A DNA stretch of 51,138 nt, taken from assembly GCA_937942085.1 (NCBI GenBank), contig CALDGA010000161.1, positions 1 through 51,138 of the forward strand, written 5' to 3'. This DNA is from an uncultured Flavobacteriales bacterium (GTDB taxonomy: Bacteria; Bacteroidota; Bacteroidia; Flavobacteriales; Schleiferiaceae). The notes under the pieces are model-generated. The model was given only the letters and a program-made list of their open reading frames with translations. It searched no databases and had not been told where the DNA came from. Position numbers and translations under genes: made by a program. Shown piece by piece: positions 8,562-15,964 of this stretch; within the stretch, counting starts at the first letter, position 1, and the number at the start of each line of letters is the position of its first letter.

Positions 8562-9439
8562 TAGGCTTGGCCCAATTCTGTCACTTTCATCGTATTCATC
8601 ATCAATGCAGCACGAGTCATCGGTCCAACACCACCTGGAACAGGTGTGATGAAACTACATTTCGGCGCAACCGCATCAAAATCGACATCTCCAAGCAATC
8701 TGAAACCTGATTTTTTAGTCGCATCGTCCACTCGAGTAATGCCTACATCGATGACACATGCTCCTTCTTTTACCATATCCGCAGTTACAAAACCTGGACG
8801 CCCCAAAGCGGCAACGATGATATCGGCTTTACGACAGATTTCCTCCAAGTTCTTGGTGCGACTGTGGCACAGGGTGACGGTACAGTTGCCGGGGTAATTG
8901 TGTTGGCTTAGCAAGATGGACATAGGAGAACCTACGATATGAGAGCGGCCGATAACCACACAGTCTTTTCCTTCTGTAGGCACCTCATAACGACGTAACA
9001 ACTCTACAATTCCCATTGGCGTCGCAGGAATGTATGTTGGTAGTCCGAGGGTCATCCGCCCAACATTCTGTGGATGAAATCCATCCACATCCTTTTTAGG
9101 ATCAACGGCCATCAAAACGGCAGTTTCGTCGATGTGCTTTGGCAGGGGTAATTGAACAATATAGCCGTCAATATCCTCGTCATTATTGAGTTTATTGATC
9201 GCTTTAAGCAGCTCCTCTTGTGTCGTTTCAGCAGGTAGTTTAATCAAAGTCGAGCCAAATCCTACCTCTTCACAATCGCGAACTTTTGCATTCACATAGG
9301 TTCTCGATGCGCCATCTTCCCCTACGAGGATTGCTGCCAAATGAGGGACCTTCCCTCCTTCTGCTTTCAGCGCTTTTACTTGTTCCGCAAGTTCAGCGCG
9401 AATCTTTGCAGAAGTTTCTTTACCGTCTAAAACTACCAT
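8561..9439 (-). CDS. folD: Bifunctional methylenetetrahydrofolate dehydrogenase/cyclohydrolase
   Basis: Cytosolic enzyme that converts 5,10-methylene-THF to 10-formyl-THF, feeding purine synthesis and initiator tRNA formylation. It has 292 residues, as expected. The catalytic lysine lies in the [15 protein letters not shown] segment, the substrate loop is [24 protein letters not shown] follows, and the NADP-binding part has [14 protein letters not shown]. The C-terminal [15 protein letters not shown] is the family signature. It lies between ffh (12 bp upstream) and queE (1-base overlap). Confidence 0.96.
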   Translation of the reverse strand: MVVLDGKETSAKIRAELAEQVKALKAEGGKVPHLAAILVGEDGASRTYVNAKVRDCEEVGFGSTLIKLPAETTQEELLKAINKLNNDEDIDGYIVQLPLPKHIDETAVLMAVDPKKDVDGFHPQNVGRMTLGLPTYIPATPMGIVELLRRYEVPTEGKDCVVIGRSHIVGSPMSILLSQHNYPGNCTVTLCHSRTKNLEEICRKADIIVAALGRPGFVTADMVKEGACVIDVGITRVDDATKKSGFRLLGDVDFDAVAPKCSFITPVPGGVGPMTRAALMMNTMKVTELGQA

Positions 9440-9451
9440 TTTCTATAAGTG

Positions 9452-10783
9452 TTAGCGCATGCCGCGCATCATATTCATCATTCCTCGTTTGCCGCCTCCA
9501 CTCTGCATCATCTTCATCATTTTACGCATGTCGGTAAATTGCTTCAGCAATGCATTCACATCCTGAACCGTGCGGCCTGAGCCGTTAGCTATTCGTTTGC
9601 GACGAGAGCCATTAATAATATCTGGGTTTTGACGCTCGTCCAAGGTCATGGAGTTAATCATCGCTTCGATGTGCTTGAACGCATCATCATCGATATCAAC
9701 ATTTTTCAATGCCTTACCCATTCCAGGAATCATTCCCATGAGGTCTTTCATATTCCCCATTTTCTTGATTTGCTGGATTTGATTCATAAAGTCGTCGAAC
9801 CCGAAAGAATCGGTCGCGATCTTCTTACTCATCTTGCGCGCCTCAGCCTCATCGAACTGTTCTTGGGCCTTTTCCACGAGAGAAACAACATCTCCCATGC
9901 CCAAGATTCTATCCGCCATACGATCCGGATGGAACACATCGAGTGCATCCATCTTCTCGCCCATACCCACAAACTTGATGGGTTTATTGACGACAGATTT
10001 AATCGTCAAGGCCGCCCCACCACGGGTATCCCCGTCTAGCTTGGTAAGAATGACCCCGTCAAAATCAAGGACATCATTAAAGGCCTTAGCCGTATTCACG
10101 GCATCTTGACCCGTCATTGCATCCACGACGAAGAGCGTCTCAGATGGGGTAATGGCCTTGTGAATACTACCTATTTCCTGCATCATCGCCTCATCCACCG
10201 CCAAACGACCGGCGGTATCGACAATCACTGCGTTGAAACCATTGGATTTTGCGTGGGCCAAGGCATTGGATGCTATGGCTACCGGATCATTATTGCCTTC
10301 TTCTGAGTAGACCTCAATACCTAATTGTTCCCCAAGTACGTGAAGCTGGTTAATAGCCGCTGGACGATACACATCACAAGCGACCAGTAGTGGCTTTTTG
10401 GTTTTTTTACGCTTGAGGTAATTGGCCAATTTTGCACTGTGGGTAGTTTTACCCGATCCTTGAAGACCAGCCATCAAAATCACTGTGGGCGAACCTGTTA
10501 GGTTTAAGCCTTCAGCCTGACCTCCCATCAGTTCAGCCATTTCATCACGGACAATCTTGACCATCATTTGGCCCGGTTGCACCGCGTTGATCACGCCCTC
10601 GCCTATGGCCTTGTCCTTGACCTTATTGGTGAACTCTTTCGCAATTTTGAAGCTGACGTCGGCCTCTACTAAAGCACGACGAATTTGCTTTACACTATCT
10701 GCAATGTTCAGCTCGGTAATCTTGTGATTACCCTTTAATGTTTTAAACGCGCCTTCTAGACGATCACTTAAATTTTCAAACAT
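9452..10783 (-). CDS. ffh: Signal recognition particle GTPase
   Basis: Protein part of the signal recognition particle, which targets nascent inner-membrane proteins to FtsY and SecYEG. It has 443 residues. The N domain (1-90) is followed by the G domain with P-loop GLQGSGKTT (106-114), DTAGRLAVDE and TKLDGDTRGGAA, and then the methionine-rich M domain, which binds 4.5S RNA and signal sequences and ends in GGGKRGMMNMMRGMR. It is shorter than many Ffh proteins but complete. The gene is in the middle of the block headed by the guanidino-hydrolases, with a 4-bp gap to pepD and 12 bp to folD. The SRP RNA gene was not seen in the window. Confidence 0.97.
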   Translation of the reverse strand: MFENLSDRLEGAFKTLKGNHKITELNIADSVKQIRRALVEADVSFKIAKEFTNKVKDKAIGEGVINAVQPGQMMVKIVRDEMAELMGGQAEGLNLTGSPTVILMAGLQGSGKTTHSAKLANYLKRKKTKKPLLVACDVYRPAAINQLHVLGEQLGIEVYSEEGNNDPVAIASNALAHAKSNGFNAVIVDTAGRLAVDEAMMQEIGSIHKAITPSETLFVVDAMTGQDAVNTAKAFNDVLDFDGVILTKLDGDTRGGAALTIKSVVNKPIKFVGMGEKMDALDVFHPDRMADRILGMGDVVSLVEKAQEQFDEAEARKMSKKIATDSFGFDDFMNQIQQIKKMGNMKDLMGMIPGMGKALKNVDIDDDAFKHIEAMINSMTLDERQNPDIINGSRRKRIANGSGRTVQDVNALLKQFTDMRKMMKMMQSGGGKRGMMNMMRGMR

Positions 10784-10787
10784 GGTC

Positions 10788-12242
10788 TTATACCGATGGT
10801 ATGTTTTCTAAAGTTCTCAAGAAGAAGTCCCAACTCTTCTGTACGCTACTAATTTGACATTTTTCGTCTGGACTGTGAGCCCCGCGTATGTTCGGTCCAA
10901 AAGAGATGAGTTCCATCTCGGGGTAATTGGTCCCTAAAATTCCACATTCTAGCCCTGCATGGCAGGCCGCTACATGAGGCTGCTCTTTGAACATCTCAAC
11001 GTATAGATCACGCATCGTGGTTAGGATGGCACTGGAAGGGTTAGGCGTCCATCCAGGATAGTTTCCACTGAGTTCCACGGTGCAACCCATCTGCGCGAAG
11101 TTGCGCTCAATAGCACGTGCTAAATCCATTTTCTCTGATTCCACCGCACTACGTGTCAAGCACATGATCACTAATTGACCATTCTCAATGGCCACACGTG
11201 CGAGGTTGTTCGAGGTTTGTACTAGACCTTCGATATCTGGAGACATGCGATAAATACCATTAGGACAAGCATAGATGGCACTGATTAAGGCCTCTTTGAA
11301 ATCTGCACTCACTATTTCAGAAGGTACTGCTGCTTCTGTCCAAAGTACTTGAGCACTTGCATCCGTTGTGCGATGCTCGGCTTTAATTTCTGCCGATACG
11401 GCCTCCAACGTTGCTACTACATTACCTTCTAGAGCCGCATCGAATACCACCACTGCATTGCTTTCGCGAGGGATAGCATTGCGCAGACCGCCACCGTTTA
11501 GCGCAGATAATTGGACATTAGCACCTAACCTGTCCAAGATTCTATTCATTAGCTTATTGGCGTTGCCTAATCCTTTGTGGATGTCCATACCACTGTGGCC
11601 ACCGTTTAATCCTTTTACCGACAAGGCTAGAGTCTTTGTTCCTGAAGGTACTGCCACCATTGGCACCGCGGCTGTTGCGGTTACATCAATGCCTCCGGCA
11701 CAACCGATAGTAAGCTCATCGTCGTCTTCCGTATCAATGTTGAGCAAGATCTTTCCGTTCAACATGCCGCCCTTTAGCTCGAGCGCCCCGGTCATACCCG
11801 TTTCTTCATCAATGGTGAAGAGTGCATCGATGGCAGGGTGTGCGATATCCGTTGAGCTGAGGATGGCCATGATAAAGGCTACGCCTATACCGTTGTCCGC
11901 GCCCAAAGTGGTACCGTCGGCTTTGACCCAGTCTCCATCCACTGACATGCGGATGCCTTCTGTATCAAAATCGAAATCTGTACCGTTGTTCTTTTGGTGT
12001 ACCATGTCCAAGTGTGCCTGCAATACCACAGGAGTTCTTCCCTCCATACCTGGTGAAGCAGGTTTGCGAATGAATACATTGCCTATGTGATCTACCTCCG
12101 TGGGCAGCCCTAAGGAATGGCCAAAGTCCACCATGAATGTGATCACGCGCTCTTCTTTTTTAGAAGGGCGAGGTACGGCGTTTAAATCTGCAAAATAGTT
12201 CCAGACACTTGAAGGTGACAGGGATCTTACTGCTTCACTCAT
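10788..12242 (-). CDS. pepD: Aminoacyl-histidine dipeptidase (M20 family)
   Basis: Zinc peptidase of 484 residues that cleaves Xaa-His and other dipeptides in the cytosol. Metal and catalytic residues are in the expected blocks: VVLQAHLDMVHQKN (His and the Asp two residues later), GADNGIGVAF (bridging Asp), DEETGMTGAL (catalytic Glu pair) and HAGLECGIL near the C-terminus. The lid domain contains GLNGGHSGMDIHKG. The length and these motifs match PepD rather than the shorter PepT. It is separated from argS by 1 bp and from ffh by 4 bp, so it is almost certainly co-transcribed with them. Confidence 0.94.
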   Translation of the reverse strand: MSEAVRSLSPSSVWNYFADLNAVPRPSKKEERVITFMVDFGHSLGLPTEVDHIGNVFIRKPASPGMEGRTPVVLQAHLDMVHQKNNGTDFDFDTEGIRMSVDGDWVKADGTTLGADNGIGVAFIMAILSSTDIAHPAIDALFTIDEETGMTGALELKGGMLNGKILLNIDTEDDDELTIGCAGGIDVTATAAVPMVAVPSGTKTLALSVKGLNGGHSGMDIHKGLGNANKLMNRILDRLGANVQLSALNGGGLRNAIPRESNAVVVFDAALEGNVVATLEAVSAEIKAEHRTTDASAQVLWTEAAVPSEIVSADFKEALISAIYACPNGIYRMSPDIEGLVQTSNNLARVAIENGQLVIMCLTRSAVESEKMDLARAIERNFAQMGCTVELSGNYPGWTPNPSSAILTTMRDLYVEMFKEQPHVAACHAGLECGILGTNYPEMELISFGPNIRGAHSPDEKCQISSVQKSWDFFLRTLENIPSV

Positions 12243-12243
12243 A

Positions 12244-13995
12244 TTACATTCTATTTGGTACCTGAATACCCAGGCAATTCATCGACGAGGCTATAACCTC
12301 GCCTACTTTCTTACTCAATAACAATCGGAACGCGATTCGTTCATCACTCTCCGCGTTTAGGATGCTGTTGTTCTGGTAGAAACCGTTGTACTTCTTAACC
12401 AAATCGTAGGTGTAATTCGCCAAAACTGCTGGGCTCAGCTGCTTAGCGGCTTGCTCCACCATAGAAGGATACTGCACCAAGGCTTTCATCAACACGACCT
12501 CCTCTTCATTTGGATTTAGATCGGTCCAATTTACCGTAAGTCCCTCAGGCGCTTTGCGTTGCAAACTCTGAATACGCGCATAGGTGTATTGGATAAACGG
12601 TCCGGTATTCCCGTTGAAGTCAATACTTTCCGCCGGGTTGAATAGCATACGCTTTTTAGGATCTACTTTGAGGATGAAGTATTTCAATGCTCCCAATCCG
12701 AGGGTTTGGAATAATTGGTCCTGTTCCTCTTCAGGCATATTATCTAATTTGCCCAATTCCTTTGAGATCGCAGCTGCATCCTGGATCATAGAATCGATCA
12801 AATCATCTGCATCCACGACGGTTCCTTCGCGGCTCTTCATCTTTCCAGAAGGTAAATCCACCATGCCGTAGCTCAAGTGGTGGAGACTCTCCGCCCAAGT
12901 ATACCCCAAACGCTTGAGAATAATGAACAGCACTTTGAAGTGGTAATCTTGTTCATTTCCCACTACGTAGGTCATCCCTTTGGCATCAAAATCTTTGAAT
13001 CGCTGAATGGCCGTACCAATATCTTGAGTCATGTACACAGAAGTACCATCGCGGCGCAATACCAGCTTATGGTCTAATCCTTCATCTTCGAGATCAATCC
13101 AAACCGAGCCGTCCTCTTTGCGATAGAACACGCCATCTTCCAATCCTTTGAGCACATCGTCCTTCCCGAGAACGTAGGTTTGACTCTCGTAGTAGTTTTT
13201 ATCGAAGCTAACCCCTAGTTTTTTGTAGGTATGGTTGAATCCTTCGTACACCCAATTATTCATGGTGCGCCACAAGTCTATTACGGCTTCATCACCCTGC
13301 TCCCATTTCAAGAGCATCTCCTGCGCTTTTACGAGCGATGGCGCTAGCTTTTTAGCCTCGTCCTCGCTCATTCCGCCCTCTACAAGGGTTTGAATTTCAC
13401 TTTTATAGACTTGGTCGAACTTCACATAGTACTTACCGACCAAATGATCGCCTTTCAAGCCCGTGCTCTCAGGAGTTTCTCCATTGCCATATTCAGACCA
13501 GGCTAACATGGACTTACAGATGTGAATACCGCGATCGTTGATGATCTGGACCTTAGTGACGGCCACACCATCGGCCTCAAGAATATTGGAAACGCTACTT
13601 CCTAAGAGGTTGTTTCTAATGTGTCCAAGGTGCAAGGGCTTATTCGTATTTGGCGAGCTGTATTCCACAATATACTGACCCTTACTCCCAGGCGCCGGTA
13701 GATTTAGATTCGCATCCAACGCAAAGGCTTTGAAATCATTGACGAAAACATTTGAATCTAATACCATGTTCAAGAAACCCTTGACCACGTTGTAGGATAC
13801 AATGGCACCGGCTTGCACTAGGTCAGCACCGATTTCTTCCGCAACATCTTCAGGTCTTTTCTTCGCTGCACGGACAAAAGGAAATACCACCAAGGTGAGA
13901 TCGCCTTCAAATTCTTTGCGGGTTTCCTGCAATTCTATGGTGGCATCTACTTGGTAGAGGTTCTGTACAATGTCCTGAATCTGAGTCTCTAACAT
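12244..13995 (-). CDS. argS: Arginyl-tRNA synthetase
   Basis: Class I synthetase that charges tRNA-Arg. I chose the ATG giving a protein starting MLETQIQDIVQ (583 residues). It lies 2 bp after the upstream stop and matches the usual N-terminal domain start, whereas the longer frame adds 14 residues encoded inside the upstream gene. The HIGH motif appears as HLGHIRNN after SSPNTNKPL. The KMSKS loop is the degenerate form seen in most ArgRS (GKMKSREG). A C-terminal DALR anticodon-binding domain ends the protein. Lying directly downstream of two guanidino-hydrolase genes, it links charging of arginine to enzymes that may consume it. Confidence 0.96.
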   Translation of the reverse strand: MLETQIQDIVQNLYQVDATIELQETRKEFEGDLTLVVFPFVRAAKKRPEDVAEEIGADLVQAGAIVSYNVVKGFLNMVLDSNVFVNDFKAFALDANLNLPAPGSKGQYIVEYSSPNTNKPLHLGHIRNNLLGSSVSNILEADGVAVTKVQIINDRGIHICKSMLAWSEYGNGETPESTGLKGDHLVGKYYVKFDQVYKSEIQTLVEGGMSEDEAKKLAPSLVKAQEMLLKWEQGDEAVIDLWRTMNNWVYEGFNHTYKKLGVSFDKNYYESQTYVLGKDDVLKGLEDGVFYRKEDGSVWIDLEDEGLDHKLVLRRDGTSVYMTQDIGTAIQRFKDFDAKGMTYVVGNEQDYHFKVLFIILKRLGYTWAESLHHLSYGMVDLPSGKMKSREGTVVDADDLIDSMIQDAAAISKELGKLDNMPEEEQDQLFQTLGLGALKYFILKVDPKKRMLFNPAESIDFNGNTGPFIQYTYARIQSLQRKAPEGLTVNWTDLNPNEEEVVLMKALVQYPSMVEQAAKQLSPAVLANYTYDLVKKYNGFYQNNSILNAESDERIAFRLLLSKKVGEVIASSMNCLGIQVPNRM

Positions 13996-13997
13996 GG

Positions 13998-14936
13998 TTA
14001 CGATTTTTGGGGTAGGTAAATTTCTGCAAGCATACATCTCGCACTTCCACCGCCCAACGTTTCAATGGTGGGAAGGTCGGAATAAATGATTGTATGGTCC
14101 AATTCTATTCTAGCCACTTGCTCCGGGGTAAGCGCGCGGTACGCACTACCGCTCATGACCAAAAATAATTGGTCCATTGCCCCCTTTACTAAGAGCATGT
14201 TTCCAGCGAACTGTATTTTCTGTTCTTTCGTGATTTCAAGAATGTCTTTACCGCTGTCTTTAATGGCCTTAACCACGGCAGCGCGTTCCGTAGCATCGTG
14301 GATGGTATCTAGGCATATGAGCGCGTAAGTATCGGTCATGCACATCAGCACATTTGTGTGGTAAATAGGCTGAGGTCCCGCGGGGGTATCTTGGAATGCG
14401 CTGAATACGACGGGTGTATATTTTAATTGGCCACAAAGCGAAACAAAGGCCTGTTCATCTGCACGTTGACTGCGCGCTAGATAGGCGCTGCGCTGATCGT
14501 GATCAAATACAATGGAGCCTGTCCCTTCGAGGAATACCCCTTTTTCTTCCAAACCGGTCAAGTCAATGAGCGCATCTGTGGTAAAGCCCCATTTTTTGAG
14601 GATTTGGAAAATCTCTTCGCGACGTTCTAAACGTCGGTTTTCAGCCTTCATTGGATAAAGCACTACGGTTCCGTCCGAGTGCATACTGATCCAATTATTG
14701 GGGAAAATGCTGTCCGGGGTGTGTGGCTCTGGAGTATCCTCCAACACATGAACGTTCACGCCATGGGCGGTAAGGGTCGCTACGAAGTGTTCAAATTCCG
14801 CTAGTGCTTTTTCTTGGTCCGAGGCGCCAGAGGCAGCTTCCTGATTTTGATAGAAATTATCCACCGCAGTTTGGGCGTTCATACCAAAACGAACGGGACG
14901 GACCATTAAAATATGTGAACTAGCGTTATTCGTCAT
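13998..14936 (-). CDS. CtlX-type guanidino-group hydrolase (arginine deiminase / DDAH superfamily)
   Basis: Protein of 312 residues if it starts at MTNNASSHILMVRP, whose ATG lies inside the last codons of the upstream gene; a longer frame would add 14 residues. It has the guanidine-modifying enzyme fold and closely resembles proteins named citrulline utilization hydrolase (CtlX): MVRPVRFGMNAQTAVDNFYQ near the start, PDSIFPNNWIS, FLEGTGSIVFDH, YHTNVLMCMTD with a probable catalytic His, and GGGSARCMLAEIYLP with the probable nucleophile Cys301. All catalytic positions appear intact, so hydrolysis of a guanidino or ureido compound is likely, but the substrate (citrulline, arginine or a methylated arginine) is not shown. 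Confidence 0.83.
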   Translation of the reverse strand: MTNNASSHILMVRPVRFGMNAQTAVDNFYQNQEAASGASDQEKALAEFEHFVATLTAHGVNVHVLEDTPEPHTPDSIFPNNWISMHSDGTVVLYPMKAENRRLERREEIFQILKKWGFTTDALIDLTGLEEKGVFLEGTGSIVFDHDQRSAYLARSQRADEQAFVSLCGQLKYTPVVFSAFQDTPAGPQPIYHTNVLMCMTDTYALICLDTIHDATERAAVVKAIKDSGKDILEITKEQKIQFAGNMLLVKGAMDQLFLVMSGSAYRALTPEQVARIELDHTIIYSDLPTIETLGGGSARCMLAEIYLPQKS

Positions 14937-15849
14937 AAGCCCTCTGCAGTGGCAAGGTACTGCAACGGAGCAGCCCACCCATTTTTACGATTTCATTGTA
15001 CTCAACCAAATGAGTGTTATACCCTTGTCCCAGCAACCATTGGTTTAGCTTCGTTGCGGAGGCCGGCAAAATGATGTCATTTGGGCTTACGCTAAAGAAA
15101 TTGGTATTCAGGTCGTACGCCTCATCGGCATCACATTCATATACATTTTGTTCGCCGAAGAATTCTTTCAGCCACTGTACGTCTTTTTGGTGCTTGAACA
15201 GGTGTGGTGCGATCACAGCGCCTCTACCAATGGGCTGGAAGGCACAATCTAAATGCAAACTTCCGCAACGAGGATTGGTATCGTCCTTCAAAAGTTCAAA
15301 TCCTTTGAATTCCTTGGCCGGGAATTCATCGTTGAGGTATTCCATACCCGCATAATTTGTACGGGCCGTTGTGTAACGATAGAAATCCTCCTCGTTGCTA
15401 ACGCCCACAAAAATGTGGTCATTGTGCACAATGACATCCCCTCCTTCTGCGTGACAGCCCGAAGGCATCATAATGATTTGTGCCGAAGGTATACCGGCTT
15501 CAATGAGGGCCATAGCGTCGCGTTCCTCCGATCTGTCTTCAATGATATTCGGTATAATAAACTGATCCTCAATAACAAAAGCGATATCTCTAGCAAACAC
15601 CTGGTTCAACGCAGGCAATACTTCGGGACGCAACACCATCACGTCCAAAGACTCTAAAACCTCAATCAAACCTTTCATTTGCGCCATGCAGTCCTCCTCT
15701 AAGGGATAGTTTTTTAGTTGTACGGATTCATAGCTCCGCGCATCGTAGCAATCCTCGAGTTCAGGAGTCCCTCCCATTCTTCGAGCCACGCCCACGACGA
15801 CACTAAGCAACCTTCCATATTCGTTATGAATTTCCGGTTGTATCTGCAT
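14926..15849 (-). CDS. Arginine deiminase / amidinotransferase superfamily enzyme
   Basis: Protein of 307 residues starting at MQIQPEIHNEYG. A TTG seven codons upstream is open, but it overlaps the promoter -7 box, so I reject that start. Family marks are VFARDIAFV (substrate-binding Asp), CHAEGGDVIV, SLHLDCAFQPIG (catalytic His) and MGGLLRCSTLPLQR (nucleophile Cys296). These fit the superfamily of arginine deiminase, dimethylargininase and amidinotransferases. It pairs with the CtlX-like gene (11-base overlap) and is the first gene of an eight-gene run that goes on with argS. The two enzymes share catalytic layout but little sequence, so they probably act on different or successive guanidino substrates. 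Exact reaction not determined. Confidence 0.82.
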   Translation of the reverse strand: MQIQPEIHNEYGRLLSVVVGVARRMGGTPELEDCYDARSYESVQLKNYPLEEDCMAQMKGLIEVLESLDVMVLRPEVLPALNQVFARDIAFVIEDQFIIPNIIEDRSEERDAMALIEAGIPSAQIIMMPSGCHAEGGDVIVHNDHIFVGVSNEEDFYRYTTARTNYAGMEYLNDEFPAKEFKGFELLKDDTNPRCGSLHLDCAFQPIGRGAVIAPHLFKHQKDVQWLKEFFGEQNVYECDADEAYDLNTNFFSVSPNDIILPASATKLNQWLLGQGYNTHLVEYNEIVKMGGLLRCSTLPLQRAYDE

Positions 15850-15867
15850 GCATTGAGGTTTAAGCGA

Positions 15868-15875
15868 CAAAAATA
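15868..15875 (-). promoter_or_regulatory. Bacteroidota-type -7 box for the guanidino-hydrolase/argS operon
   Basis: The minus strand reads TATTTTTG, a full match to TAnnTTTG. The implied transcription start is about 12 bp before the chosen ATG. No good -33 TTTG is present. It is back to back with the ftsK promoter 60 bp away. Confidence 0.55.
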
Positions 15876-15914
15876 GGACTTAAAAGTGTTGATAACGCTA
15901 TTCAACCTCCCGAG

Positions 15915-15942
15915 TTTACTAATACTTGAGACATTATTTTTG
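15915..15942 (+). promoter_or_regulatory. Bacteroidota-type promoter for ftsK operon
   Basis: The -7 box TATTTTTG is at 15935-15942, with a partial -33 element TTTA at 15915-15918 and a 16-bp spacer. The ftsK ATG is 22 bp downstream. This leaves a short divergent promoter region between the two long operons. Confidence 0.6.
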
Positions 15943-15964
15943 AATAAAACATCCTAAGTCAGCT

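Noticed and set aside
11368-12090. 240-codon open frame on the plus strand opposite pepD
   Set aside because: It is the antisense shadow of pepD, which has all M20 peptidase motifs; the shadow product has no recognisable domain.
13996-14037. 14-residue N-terminal extension of argS
   Set aside because: It is encoded inside the upstream gene and does not resemble the ArgRS N-terminus; the internal ATG fits spacing and family.
15850-15870. Seven-codon N-terminal extension (TTG start) of the first guanidino-hydrolase gene
   Set aside because: The TTG lies in the -7 promoter box, so it would not be in the mRNA, and the ATG start fits the family.
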